Part shown: piece after piece, positions 35,370 through 45,602 of the stretch
How the letters are laid out: each line of letters begins with the position of its first letter
Position numbering within the stretch: the first letter of the stretch is position 1
Source of the DNA: Uloborus plumipes
Lineage: Eukaryota; Arthropoda; Arachnida; Araneae; Uloboridae
NCBI GenBank assembly: GCA_038373865.1
Contig: JAXGGA010004722.1
Span: 21,203-85,202 of the forward strand
Direction of reading: 5' to 3'
Length of the DNA: 64,000 nt
The notes under the pieces: model-generated
Databases searched by the model: none
Told to the model about the DNA's origin: nothing
What the model saw: the letters and a program-made list of their open reading frames with translations, nothing else
Made by a program: the position numbers and the translations under genes

Positions 35370-37439
35370 TACAAGAATAAATCCTTTTTTTGTATGGGAA
35401 ATGCTAAGTTTGCAAAATCAACTTCATATCCCGGTTTAGGTCACTAATTTAAATCATTTCAAGTAATATCTTTACGTATTGATTTGGTGCAGCTTAACAA
35501 CTTTTTACGCCTCGCTGGTCAGTAAACCTCGTGGGAGACAGAAAAAAAAACTTGGTTTTTACAAACTACTAAATAATTTAATAGTTACTCTTTTTGATAT
35601 CATTTGTTTTCCACTGTATCTAAATTAATGACGAAAAAAAATTGTTTATTGTCTATAGTATTTACAAAGTTATGTATTTAAGGTCCTTTTTTAAGCAACT
35701 ACGGTCTGAAGATTGGCATTATAGTTTTGCAACTCAAAAATCTCAGTCATTTAGAACCATTTAACATGTACTGTGTGTGGTTTAAAACATGCTTTAAATT
35801 TTCTGACGAAGGAGAAAGTTAAAAAAGTGAAAAATTCAGTCATTTGCAGTTATGGGGAAAAAAAATCTGTTTTATAGGTTTATTTCAACTGACGTAAAAA
35901 TGAGCGGAACTATGCATTTGAAGGCCTTGCTGTAAAAAGGAGGTAGCTCTTATTTCAATGATTTCAATGGGTTTGCATTAGAGCTTAAAACATCAGCCCA
36001 TTTTTGTCTTTTTTACATTTTAATAGCCCATCTTATATGCTTCTCGGTATAATTCTACAAGAGGAGTTAAAAAATTCAAAAATGTGAGGTGGTGTTTTCA
36101 GTTTTAATGCGCATTTTTTGAAAATCAAAATTTGAAACTACCTTCTGTTTCCAGCAAGCCCTTCCTTTGTATTTATTTCTGACTCTTGATATAACAACGT
36201 TTACTGTCCGTCCGTGAAAACCGCGCCTCACTCGCGAACCAATCCTTTTTAAAAAGGGGTGATGGTTTGTGAATGGGAACTTTCCTAAGTTTTCAATTTA
36301 AAACTTGCGTTTGCTATATCCTTTTGACATTTTTAATTAAACTATGTATTTGAAATTAGCATCGTTCTACGTTGTTTGATACGGCTTAAAATACGTCTTA
36401 TTATTCTTCCTCTTATTGTTATCTTACCTATCACCCCTATTTTGCTGAGGTCAGGGAAGACCTGACGCATGCGTAAATACGCGAAAGGTTTTACCTAAGA
36501 AAATCAGACAGTAACAATGTTTAGAGGTATAAGTTGGAAAGAAAGGGTGTGGTTTGCGGTTGGTATCGAAGATAACGCGTGAAGATACGAACACCCTGTT
36601 TCTAGGAATATAATTTAGTTTTTGAAACCGAAACTTAATATACCCATTGAGTGAGAAGGATCCTGAGAAAAGGTTTCCGTATAATCTCTGTTATTTTCCC
36701 TCTCCCCATCTCCCATTCTTTGTCTCTTAATAAATACTTTTTTTACCGTCGGCTTGGCCTCTCTCGCAACAGGATGTGAGTAAGGGGGCCCGTATCTGGG
36801 AATTCGAATGCCTTTACAAGCATTGACTGGGATCTTCCAGGAAAAGGTTCCATTCTTTACCATTGTGATGGAATCAGGTCATTAATTTGATAATGTTCGT
36901 GGAGGCATGGATTGCTGTAAAGCTATAATCAACACATGTCCCTGTGTGTTTTGAAGGAGTATTTTTCCCCTCCGGGTTGTTATAGAATGTTTCTTTAGTT
37001 TTGATTTAGGGATGGAGGGTGTGAATAGTCGACGTCCTAAAAATGTTGGGGGTCTTCTAATAGCTCACCTGAGCACAAGATGTTACAAAGAATTATATGA
37101 AGTTTATTGTTAAGCTTTAAGCTGATGTTTTGTTTTTATAAAACGAATTACTACCTTAATAAATTAATATTTTCGTGGGCATTTCATGATTTTAGAGTAC
37201 TGTTAGTTGCATATGAAAGAACTATCTTATCTTCCACAAAACTTATGTGGTTGCGATCATTAAATACTTGTACATAGGCCTTTTAAACTTAGGGTAGCTT
37301 TTTAAAAAACACTTTTTGTTTTTGTCTTCCGCAGTCGATAAAAGCTTATTGCTTGTTTTGCGAGAACGTCATCAGCTATTTTCTTATTTTTTAAATTAAT
37401 TATTATTAACTCTAACGTGGCCGGAATCCGACAAAAGCT
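35061..37439. other. Unassigned sequence
   Basis: No exon supported. Contains the AT microsatellite at 35333 and otherwise nothing recognised. An 82-codon minus-strand frame at 36615-36863 has no domain or clear splice sites. Confidence 0.4.
35333..35366. repeat. AT dinucleotide microsatellite
   Basis: About 17 uninterrupted AT units. Confidence 0.95.
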
Positions 37440-37545
37440 CGGATATCTGTGCATCAATAAGCTCACATTTTTGCTTTGAAAAAGGCGCTCCTTTCAACGC
37501 CGAAACACGTGTCTGTAGTATTCTTGCGCATTTGTGCTTTTCAAC
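37440..37545 (+). repeat. Degenerate copy of the hammerhead-like family
   Basis: Contains TTTGAAAAAGGCGCTCC, a complementary ACGCC stem, then GAAACACGTGTCTG and a downstream TTTCAACGTTG block. The core CTGATGA is changed to TTGAAAA, so it should not self-cleave. Confidence 0.6.
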
Positions 37546-37701
37546 GTTGTTTTATATGCTTTTACATTTAAAATGAGTAAAAACCCAGCAAACAGCTATT
37601 TCGAGGCTATTAAATGCTAGCCTTATTTACTTCTGCTCGTCTCTCATTTCTTGTTCACTTGACTGTTGGTTTCGGACATGTGAACCATTCTTCGTTATTA
37701 T

Positions 37702-37750
37702 GCACTGATGAAGATGCTTGTATATATAGCCTCGAAACATCTGTCTGCTG
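37702..37750 (+). ncRNA. Hammerhead-ribozyme-like motif
   Basis: The order GCA-CTGATGA (37705-37711), a 22-base stem II region, GAAA (37734-37737), a CATCT loop with a 2-bp stem, then GTC (37743-37745) and TGC matches a type I hammerhead: core box 1, core box 2 and a GUC cleavage triplet. Stem I has only about 3 obvious pairs, and stem II (GATGC...GCCTC) is imperfect. Such minimal hammerheads are known from Penelope-like and other retroelements. Activity is doubtful; the family resemblance is stronger. Confidence 0.4.
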
Positions 37751-37793
37751 AGTTTTTAACCAATTTTAAATATTTTTATTTGTACTTTAAAAA

Positions 37794-38208
37794 CACTGCA
37801 AAAAATGAACTGTTGTTTTTACAGTATAATACTGGCAGCCGAGGTACCAATTTCAAACTAAAATGCATAGTAATAAACTGTAAAACTAGTAGTTTTACAG
37901 TTTCTTTGAGTAAAGTTAGAAACTTCACAGTTTATTGCCGTAAAATTTAGCTGTATTATAGTGTAAAGTAAAAACAACTGTATTGTACTGGTAGCAGAGG
38001 TTCCAGTTTAAAACTGTAGAATATGCTCGGTAATAAACTGCTAAATTAGCAATTTTAGAGTTTATTACTGTAAAAATAGCAATTCTACAGTTTAGTACTG
38101 TAAAAGTAGCAATTTTAGTTTATTGCTATAAAATTAGCAATTTTTACAGTTTAGTACTATAAAATTAGCTGTATTATTCTGTAAAAACTACTTTCATTTT
38201 TTACAGTG
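37794..38208. mobile_element. CACTG-family element with TTTACAG palindromic repeats
   Basis: Begins CACTGCAAAAAATGAACTG and ends TTTCATTTTTTACAGTG, followed by TA. The interior has the AATACTGGCAGCCGAGGT block and many TTTACAGTTTATTACTGTAA-like units, as in the copy at 31285. Confidence 0.8.
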
Positions 38209-38309
38209 TACACGTCGTCCCATTTTGCTCATTTCACAGTATAAAGTTTTCGATTGTTTTTTTACAAATTATGACATCATCTATGAACAGCCTCCAAGCA
38301 CATTTGGAG

Positions 38310-38552
38310 GGCCGTGGTAGCCCGATCAGTAAGGCGTCGGACTCGTGTTCCGTCTTGAGTAATGGTGGCTGGGGGATATTAAAAATGTAGTGGTCACAAA
38401 GTCCTCCAAGTGAAACGATACCTCTGGGTGCTGGGCCAAGGGTTTGCTCGGCCCTTGTTCTGGTTCAAAAAGAACAGAGCGCTCTTCAGGGCCCTATCCC
38501 GGTTGAACCACGAGTTGTGGTAGGTAGGGGGGACCCTGGAGTATGTGAAGTG
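38310..38552 (+). mobile_element. tRNA-derived SINE with 14-bp target duplication
   Basis: The 5' end GGCCGTGGTAGCCCGATCAG resembles a tRNA-derived SINE head with an A-box-like TAGCCCGATCAGTAAGGCG segment. A degraded B-box region and a unique body (GGTTTGCTCGGCCCTTG, GGTTGAACCACGAG) follow. Identical AAGCACATTTGGAG sequences flank it (38296-38309 and 38553-38566), a target duplication of the length made by LINE machinery. There is no poly-A; the 3' end is a short GTATGTGAAGTG. Confidence 0.85.
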
Positions 38553-38679
38553 AAGCACATTTGGAGTCTTTATAATGTGTTTTATGCAGCTTTTGATACG
38601 TCTATCAAAATGGAATCATCCTTTCCCAATTTTCACTACAATGATTATAGCCCACAATAATAATAGTAATAACATACTC

Positions 38680-39005
38680 GAATGTAGGGAAAGAGGCCCG
38701 CGATTTCGAGAGAGTCGTCTGCGGAGGAATCTGGCAGGGAACATGTTTCTGGGAGGCCCGTCGGAGGAGGAAATCTTCGGCTTCCTTTGCTGCACTCATT
38801 TTCGGCATTCCGCAAGGTCGGGCCCCGGCTCGGGAGTCGTTGACCGCTGGCTCCTCTCCACTCTACTCGCCCATTCACGGGCCTTCCATTCATTCATTCA
38901 TGCCTCTCGCTGCCCTTCAATCAGACATCATCGAGCCCAATCCCTTTTCTTCCACGATGTGGCGCATCCGTTCGCCTTACACCACGTGATCGGCGGATGA
39001 AGATC
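38680..39005 (+). promoter_or_regulatory. GC-rich island of unknown role
   Basis: A 320-base stretch distinctly richer in G+C and CpG than its surroundings. It contains CCCGCGATTTCGAG, GGGCCCCGGCTCGG and CACGTGATCGGCGG. Open frames exist on both strands, but neither is protein-like and no strong splice pair is evident. Candidate promoter, enhancer or leader exon upstream of the gene at 49131. Confidence 0.35.
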
Positions 39006-39126
39006 GTCGAAGTATGCGAGGAATGTGGTGTGAATTGTGAATTATTTTGTAGTGTTTGCACTTGTTAGCTTCCAGCAGTTGAGAAATTTTAGTTTTCCTC
39101 TAGTTGGGCCAATAGGACTCCTACTT

Positions 39127-39502
39127 CACTGCAAAAAAATCAACTGTTCTTTTTACAGTATAATACTGGCAGCCGATGTTCCAATTTAAAACTCTAAAAT
39201 GCATAGTAATTAACTGTAATACTAGCAATTTTACAGTTTCTTACTGTAAAGTCAGAAATTTTAGTTTATTGCCATAAAATTTAGCTGTATTGTTGTAAAA
39301 AACTACAATACAATACTGGCAGCATCGGTTACAGTTTAAAACTGTAAAATGTGCTCGGAAATAAACTAAAATTAACAATTTTACAGTTTAGTTCTGTAAA
39401 AGTTGAAATTTTAGTTTATTACTGTAAAATTAGCAATTTTTACAGTTTATTACCATAAAATAAGCTGTATTATACTGTAAAAATAATATTCATTTTTTAG
39501 TG
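39127..39502. mobile_element. CACTG-family element with TTTACAG palindromic repeats
   Basis: Begins CACTGCAAAAAAATCAACTG and ends TTCATTTTTTAGTG. Same two-block plan as 31285 and 37794, with AATACTGGCAGCCGATGTT and later AATACTGGCAGCATCGGTT. Confidence 0.78.
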
Positions 39503-41793
39503 TTGCTGTCTTTTACTCATGGTAAAAGTCCTAGAGTCAATACAAAAGAAAGTGGGAAATAGTTTCCAAACTAATTTTAAACTGAAATAATGTGCTGGTA
39601 CACACGTTTGTGTGACAGGAATTGCCGCCGTTTTCCCAGGGAATTTAGAAGAATAGAAGAATCTTCGTTTTGTTCATTGACAAAATAAAGAAGAAAGATA
39701 AATTTTTTGAGCAATGGCTATTGTGTTGCATTAATGTATTGTAACAGTCCAATAAGACATTTTGGAACCTTTATTTATTTTAAACTACCATGATGCCTGC
39801 ATCCTTCCCTGCATGGTAGAACCAATCTTATATTTGTATAAATCTCCAAAATTTTCAATAAATCTCTTATCAGAGACTCGACGTCCTAACCGTGATGGGT
39901 TACGGGATTCTCGGGTGTCGTGTGCTGTATACATTTGACTTTTTTTTTGATTTACTACAATTACCACTGAGTTGCATATCTGATTTTTTTTTTTTTTTTT
40001 TTTTTTGTTCATCCCTGAGTTCAGACAAAAGAAAAAAAAAAACAGACAAGACATATATACAGAAATAAGAAATTAGATTTTTTTTTTCTAAAAAAATATT
40101 GTTAGTTGGCGTTGTACTTTAATACATTTTATTTCTGCATTTGAGGGTTACCATTTCCATTTTATGCAAATTTTAACATTTTCGGCAAAATTCTGGCTAC
40201 TTAAGCACTAAAAATAAGTTGTAGAGACTATAGAGAGTTCCTGCATTAACTCCTTTTGGTAGAAATTACGCCCTGGCTACGCCGCTGACCGAAACTAACT
40301 CCTGTTATGTATCCAAATTTTAACATTTCCTGTCCACGAAGAAACATATCCACCAAACTAACAGACTTGTGCAGCTTCACGGAAGCATTTTGACGTTGAT
40401 GTTTTCGAAGTAAAACCTGTTTGTCTGCGAAATCCACCGCCATGGCCTTGTTTTTCTTTTGATTTCGTGTCTGTAGAAGCCCTTCCAACAAAGAATCTTT
40501 CCAATCTCATTCTTTTTTGTTTTGCCGACGGAAGTGAAAAACCTCTCAAGAAATTTCCCTCTTTTTTTTTCTCCTCCCTTCCTCGACTATGTATTAAATA
40601 TAATTTTGTTTCATTGCTCGCTTTTGTGGTAGAATGCTTTTATTCCTGCGGCTCTCAACCTGGGTGGTGCTCCTCCCTAGGGGGCTGTAGAAGAATTAAA
40701 AGGGGATGAGAGGGGAGTGAATTCATAAATAATCAAGTTAAACAGTAAAACTAACTTTAAATTACTGGTGCACTTAATTTTTTGAAAAATCGCCTTTTTT
40801 CAGGTTTTTATTGGTTTTCAATCATATATTGAATTTAGATTTTAGCATTTGCATCCCAAAAGTCATAATATCAAGCTGGACATAGAGAGTCTCGAATTGT
40901 GCTTTATCACAGTCACAATTTGATATCCAAAAATTTGTGAAAGTTAACAGTGGTAACATTCTCTCTAATTTAGTGAAAGTGATTGTTACTACATGCCAAC
41001 TTCATCTACGTATCCTCTAAATATTTTGATTTTATTGTTTATTTCTTTGATTTCATGTGTTTTTATAACAAATAACAATACTCTCGGCTCCGCTTAATCG
41101 GGCAACCGATGATAAACGAATACCTCGCTCATACGAATAAAACTTCCGGGAACTGAATATTTCCCCAGCCATAGACGCAATTTTAAAGATCTCCGCTTTA
41201 TCAAACACCCCGCTTAATCGAGTAATACTCTCTTAGAACCGACAGTATTCGTTTAGGCAGGGCCGACAGATATTAAAAATAAAGTTAAGAGTAGTAATAT
41301 AAAATTGTGTGTATGAAATTATCTATGTTTTAATCGAAACACCATAGCTTTAGCTATTCTAACCAGCTTCAATTTCAAGTTGTGACTACTATTTGTACTG
41401 ATCACATATGGCGCTGTTGACCTTACATCAATTTTTCCATTCTTGAAAAAACGCGATTTTGTTACGTAAGATTTATAAATTTTCCCGAGTAACTATGGAT
41501 TACAAAAACACTAAATTATATGGAAAAAAAAAATCTTCCAGTATGGTTATGTTGAAAGAAAAAAAGAAAAAAAAAAAGAACCAGGGGGGGGGGGATTTAA
41601 GTCTTAATGGATCAAAACCATTTCCTTTCGGCACAAACAAATAACGAAATGAAATGACTCATTTTCATTTTAACTTAGCCCTAGTAATTTTTATTCTTTG
41701 CAAATACAGCAAAATTTTTAAGCTCACAACTTTTGGAAGGTAGTTATCGCAAATCTTCCCTTCATTTCAAAATTTTATTTCTGCATTGCATCA
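39503..41793. other. Unassigned sequence
   Basis: Contains T-, A- and G-runs (39975-40000, 41560-41595). Near 41090-41260 are CCGCTTAATCG blocks related to the MITE at 61369. Open frames near 40.2-40.7 kb overlap on both strands without domain evidence. Confidence 0.4.
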
Positions 41794-41797
41794 TTAA

Positions 41798-42306
41798 CCT
41801 ATGAATGCTTAGCGTCGCTTTTTAGGGACGGTCCAGAAAAGGGTCTGAATTTCCCCAAAATGAACATTTCAACCAAATAATAGTGTTCAATGAGTACCTT
41901 GGTATTGTTGTAATTCGTTATTAACAGATTGCAGCACATAACCATTGTAAAGTGTGTTCTGTAGCAGTTTTAATATGATCTTTATCAAAAATCACATCGT
42001 TCACAATCTCAAGAAAAAAAGCTCAGTTTTCAAAGTGATTCCCAGCTTTCCAGTTTATGTTAATTGCTCATTTTATTTCTTCTTATAAAATGTCTTTTTA
42101 AATATTACATCGTATGCAGAAAAAAATTTAGTAAAAAAAGTATGTACCCTCTGGGGTCTGTCGTAACTTTTAAGGGACGATTTATCTTTCCTTAAAAAAA
42201 ATTGTTTCTTACATAATATTTTTTTTATTATTTTTCCTGTCCATTAAATACCGTTTGTAACCAGTATACAAAATATCTTTGGAAAAAAATGTCCGGCATT
42301 AATGGG
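41798..42306 (-). mobile_element. piggyBac-type MITE, TTAA target
   Basis: Bounded by TTAA (41794-41797 and 42307-42310) with termini CCTATGAATGC and GGCATTAATGGG. It shares GGGACG subterminal palindromes, the ACTGTTTGTAACCAGTATAC-type segment and the AAGTATGTACCCTCT block with 20273-21191, but has lost the transposase fragment. Confidence 0.8.
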
Positions 42307-42310
42307 TTAA

Positions 42311-42822
42311 TTTTTGTTTACTAAAGGTGTATCGTTGCAAGATTGTTTATAAAAATAAATAATCTTGCGATTTGATTATTTCCAAAACTTTTTTGTTTTT
42401 ATCGTTTAATCTAAATTTTTGGTTTTTATTTAGAGAGGTGCACGAAATTTTTTTTTCCCCAGTATGCCCCACGTGAGACAAACTGCGTGATTTCGAGGCA
42501 CGCTGCAATTGGTTAAAGTCGACTTAATTTATCCTTTTTGTCACAAATGACTTAATTCTTTTCGGAGGATGGGAGCACACTCTCTGTTTACAAGACGACT
42601 AATGTTTGTTTGGAACTTCTACTGGTTGTAAATATTTATTACACATGTGCTGCAACTTTTTCTATCCGAACAAAAGAGAGAAAAAGTTAACCTTTTGGAA
42701 GCGAGCGCTCTACGTTTCTTCTCGACAGTCTCTGTAAAACTGTTTCTACTGCATCGGTTCGCAGCATTGCAAAGTAAAGGCATTCACTTTTCTCTGAAGT
42801 TATTTTCTACTCGATTTAAAAG
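42311..42822. other. Unassigned sequence between two piggyBac-type copies
   Basis: About 500 bases with no recognised feature. Confidence 0.4.
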
Positions 42823-42826
42823 TTAA

Positions 42827-43554
42827 CTCATAAATGCCTGACTTTTTTTTCCAAAAGATATTTTGTATACTGGTTACAAACAGTGTTTAATGGACAGAAA
42901 AAATAATCAAAAACATATTACGTAAAAATAATTTTTTTTTTAATAAGGGAAGAAAAATCGTCCCTTAAATGTTACGATAGACCCCAGAGGGACATACTTT
43001 TTTTGCTAAAATTTTTTGCTGTCAACGATATATTTAAAAAGACGTTTTATAAGAAAAAAAATAAAATCAGAAATGAACATAAACTGGGAAGCTGGGAATA
43101 ACTTTGAAAACTTGAGATTGTGAACGATGTCATTTTTGATAAAGATCATATTAAAACTGCTACAGAACACACTTTACAATGATTATGTGCTTCAATCTGT
43201 TCATAGTGAATTGAAACAATACCAAGGTACTAATTGAACACTATTATTTGGTTGAAATGTTCATTTTGGGAAAATTCAGACCCTTTTTTTGCACCGTCTT
43301 TATTCTGCACATAATTAGTACTTCTATAAAATTAGTAATAAATAAAAAAATAATAGTTATAATTTTTAAAAAATAAGTAAATAATTAAAAATAATAATAA
43401 TACTTTAAAAATAAATAAATAAATAATTTTTAAAAAAATAAGGTAAAAATAAAAAACAAAAAGCACAAGAGGGTTGTGAAAATTTGGGGGGGGGGGGGGG
43501 GGGATTTGCGCCATTGAGTTTGGGGGGTATGGGTACCCCTGGCGTCTTAAGGAG
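42827..43554 (+). mobile_element. piggyBac-type element with disrupted right end
   Basis: Opens after TTAA (42823-42826) with CTCATAAATGCCTGAC and runs as an inverted relative of 41798-42306 to about 43290. There the sequence changes to AT-rich DNA and a G-tract hAT piece. A GCGTCTTAAGGAG followed by TTAA (43555-43558) may be the original terminus. This is therefore a piggyBac derivative broken by a later insertion. Confidence 0.6.
43440..43541 (+). mobile_element. Right-end piece of the G-tract hAT family
   Basis: AAAAAGCACAAGAGGGTTGTG, a G-run of 15 or more, TTTGCGCCATTGAG and GGGTACCCCTGG match the right end of 25174-25598. No matching CAGGGGTGCCC left end is seen nearby. Confidence 0.65.
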
Positions 43555-43559
43555 TTAAT

Positions 43560-43674
43560 GGCACTTTCAAGGGTGCCATAGGAAGTCAAGTGGCACCCTT
43601 CATGGGGTACCGCTGGTGCTACGACATTTCACCTTTACAGGTGCCTTGTGCAGCAACCTGTAGTTTTAACAGTC
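43560..43674. mobile_element. Partial copy of the CACTGTTAAAACT MITE
   Basis: Shares TGGCACCCTTCA, GGTGCTACGACATTTCACC and AACCTGTAGTTTTAACAGT with 45366-45600. The left terminus is missing. Confidence 0.6.
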
Positions 43675-44658
43675 TATGCTTCTGTCTTGATATCAAAAAT
43701 TTTATCCATTGAAATTTTGTTCTTGTAGAGTCATAATCTTTGAAGGTGTTCTCAATATTACTAAAAACTAATAGGTTATTTACTTTTTGAGCTGATGATA
43801 CACGTTTTTTTCAAAATGGCTTCCAAAAGTGAAAAAGTGGCAATTTTTGTGACTTAGGTACCCACTGGCTACTATCCGGAATTCCTAGTCTAGAACTTAA
43901 GGCTTTGGTAAAAGTGAGGTTAAAAATAGCGTTATGAATTTCAGACTTTGGACATTCACTTCCTGTTTTTCTTCTAACTAATTCTTGCTATATTCATCTT
44001 TGACCTTCTCCTTTTTTTTCTCTTCATCCTCGCAGCTTGTTTTCTGTGATATAATAGTTATCCTTCGAATCTCTAACTTAGGAAAAGCAAAAGTTTTTTT
44101 TCCTGGAATTGCTGCATCTTTATCTTGATATTCATTTAATTGGAAAAAAAAGTGTGTTTCTGAAAAAGTTGCGTCATATGCGAAATTTTTTCTATTTAAA
44201 GGCAAATTTTCCTCGTCCGTTGCTTAATAGCTCCTACTGGCCGAGTCTCTAAATCGCCCCATTTAGTCGCTTTAAAATATGGGATCGGTTGGCTTCGCTG
44301 TGTAATGGCAAACTATTCACGATAAGGTGAAAGGAAAAACTGATAATTCCTCGCTCTGAGTGTACTAAAAGCAACAGCACACGGCGCGCTTTTATTTATT
44401 TTCACCTGTCTCTCTGCTTGCTGTTGAGAGTCATTTAAGTATTTTACTGCTACGTGCATACGTGCGTGGATTTTCATCAAGATAGCTATGCTGAAGCGGG
44501 ACGACAGTTCCGAAGTTGGTCTGAGGAAGGGTTGATTTGCGTTTGTGAAGGGAAATCGCATGAGCTCGGAGATGCTTTATTTTATCACTTTAAAATCCAT
44601 AAATAAAAAAAATAAGGGGGGGGGAGTAATTTTTTTCTGCAATTTAAATCTATGTCTG
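43675..44658. other. Unassigned sequence
   Basis: Near 43870-43890 the GGAATTCCTAGTCTAGAACTT motif repeats sequence seen beside the hAT at 33833. No exon is supported. Confidence 0.4.
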
Positions 44659-44943
44659 CACTGCAAAAAATTAACTGTTGTTTTTCTGTACAATTCTGGC
44701 AGCCGAGGTTCCAATTTAAAACTGCAAAATGCGCTGTAATAAACTGTAATACTAGCAATTTTACAGTTTCTTACTGTAAAGTAAACAATTTTAGTTTATT
44801 GCCGTAAAATTTAGCTACGTTATACTGTAAAAACAACCGTAATAAACTGCAAAATTAGCAATTTTAGAGTTTATTACTGTAAAATTAGCAATTTTACAGT
44901 TAAGTACTATAAAGTGAGCAATTTTTCCAGTTTATTACTGGCT
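44659..44943. mobile_element. Truncated CACTG-family element
   Basis: Begins CACTGCAAAAAATTAACTG and continues with the family's TTTACAG palindromic units, but stops near 44943 without the ACAGTG terminus. It is probably 3'-truncated. Confidence 0.7.
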
Positions 44944-45365
44944 ATTTTTCAATTTTATGCAAATTTTGGAATTAGCGCTTGGCAAAAAAAAAAAAAAAAA
45001 GCGTAAATGAAAGAAACGCAGCGATCGAAGAATAAAACTCCAGAAACAATCAAAGGATAGTGTATGCGTATGCTGTGAGGGGCAAATTTGTCTGTTTGGG
45101 CCAGTTTCTTTCATCGATGACACGATGTGTCACATGTAACGCTATTTTTCTAAAACATATTCTTATGAAAAAGGAAGCAGAGTGTGAAACTTCTTACAGC
45201 CCCCTCCCATTTGTCACAAACCGTCACAATTTCGCGAACTCCCTCCCCATAAAAATATAACCCATTTGTGAACTGCTCCTAAGTCCCCAAGTTAAGAATA
45301 CATGTTGTGCAGAAAATTGCTAGTCGTTTAGCTTTTGAAGTGCTAACGAATCCTGGTTGCAACTA

Positions 45366-45600
45366 CACTGTTAAAACTACAATTTGCACAAGTCACCTTT
45401 CAGGGTGAAACGTTGTTTCAGTCCATGGAGAAATGTTCTCCGTGACACCCCAAATATGCCACATGGAACTAAATGGCACCTTTAAAGGTACCATATGGTG
45501 TCGAGTGGCACTCTTCAGGGTGTTCCACTGGTGCTACAACGTTTCATCTTTAAAGGCGCCTTTTGCAACCTGTAGTTTTGACCCCCCCCCCCCCCCAGTG
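45366..45600. mobile_element. 235-bp TA-flanked MITE (CACTGTTAAAACT)
   Basis: Begins CACTGTTAAAACTACA and ends TGTAGTTTTGAC, a C-run, then CAGTG. TA flanks both ends (45364-45365 and 45601-45602). Internal palindromes include GGCACCTTTAAAGGTACC. Tc1/mariner-type target. Confidence 0.78.
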
Positions 45601-45602
45601 TA

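Noticed and set aside
38575..39000. 141-codon open frame in the GC island
   Set aside because: Other frames and the opposite strand are also open, there is no domain, and a GC-rich patch explains the lack of stops.
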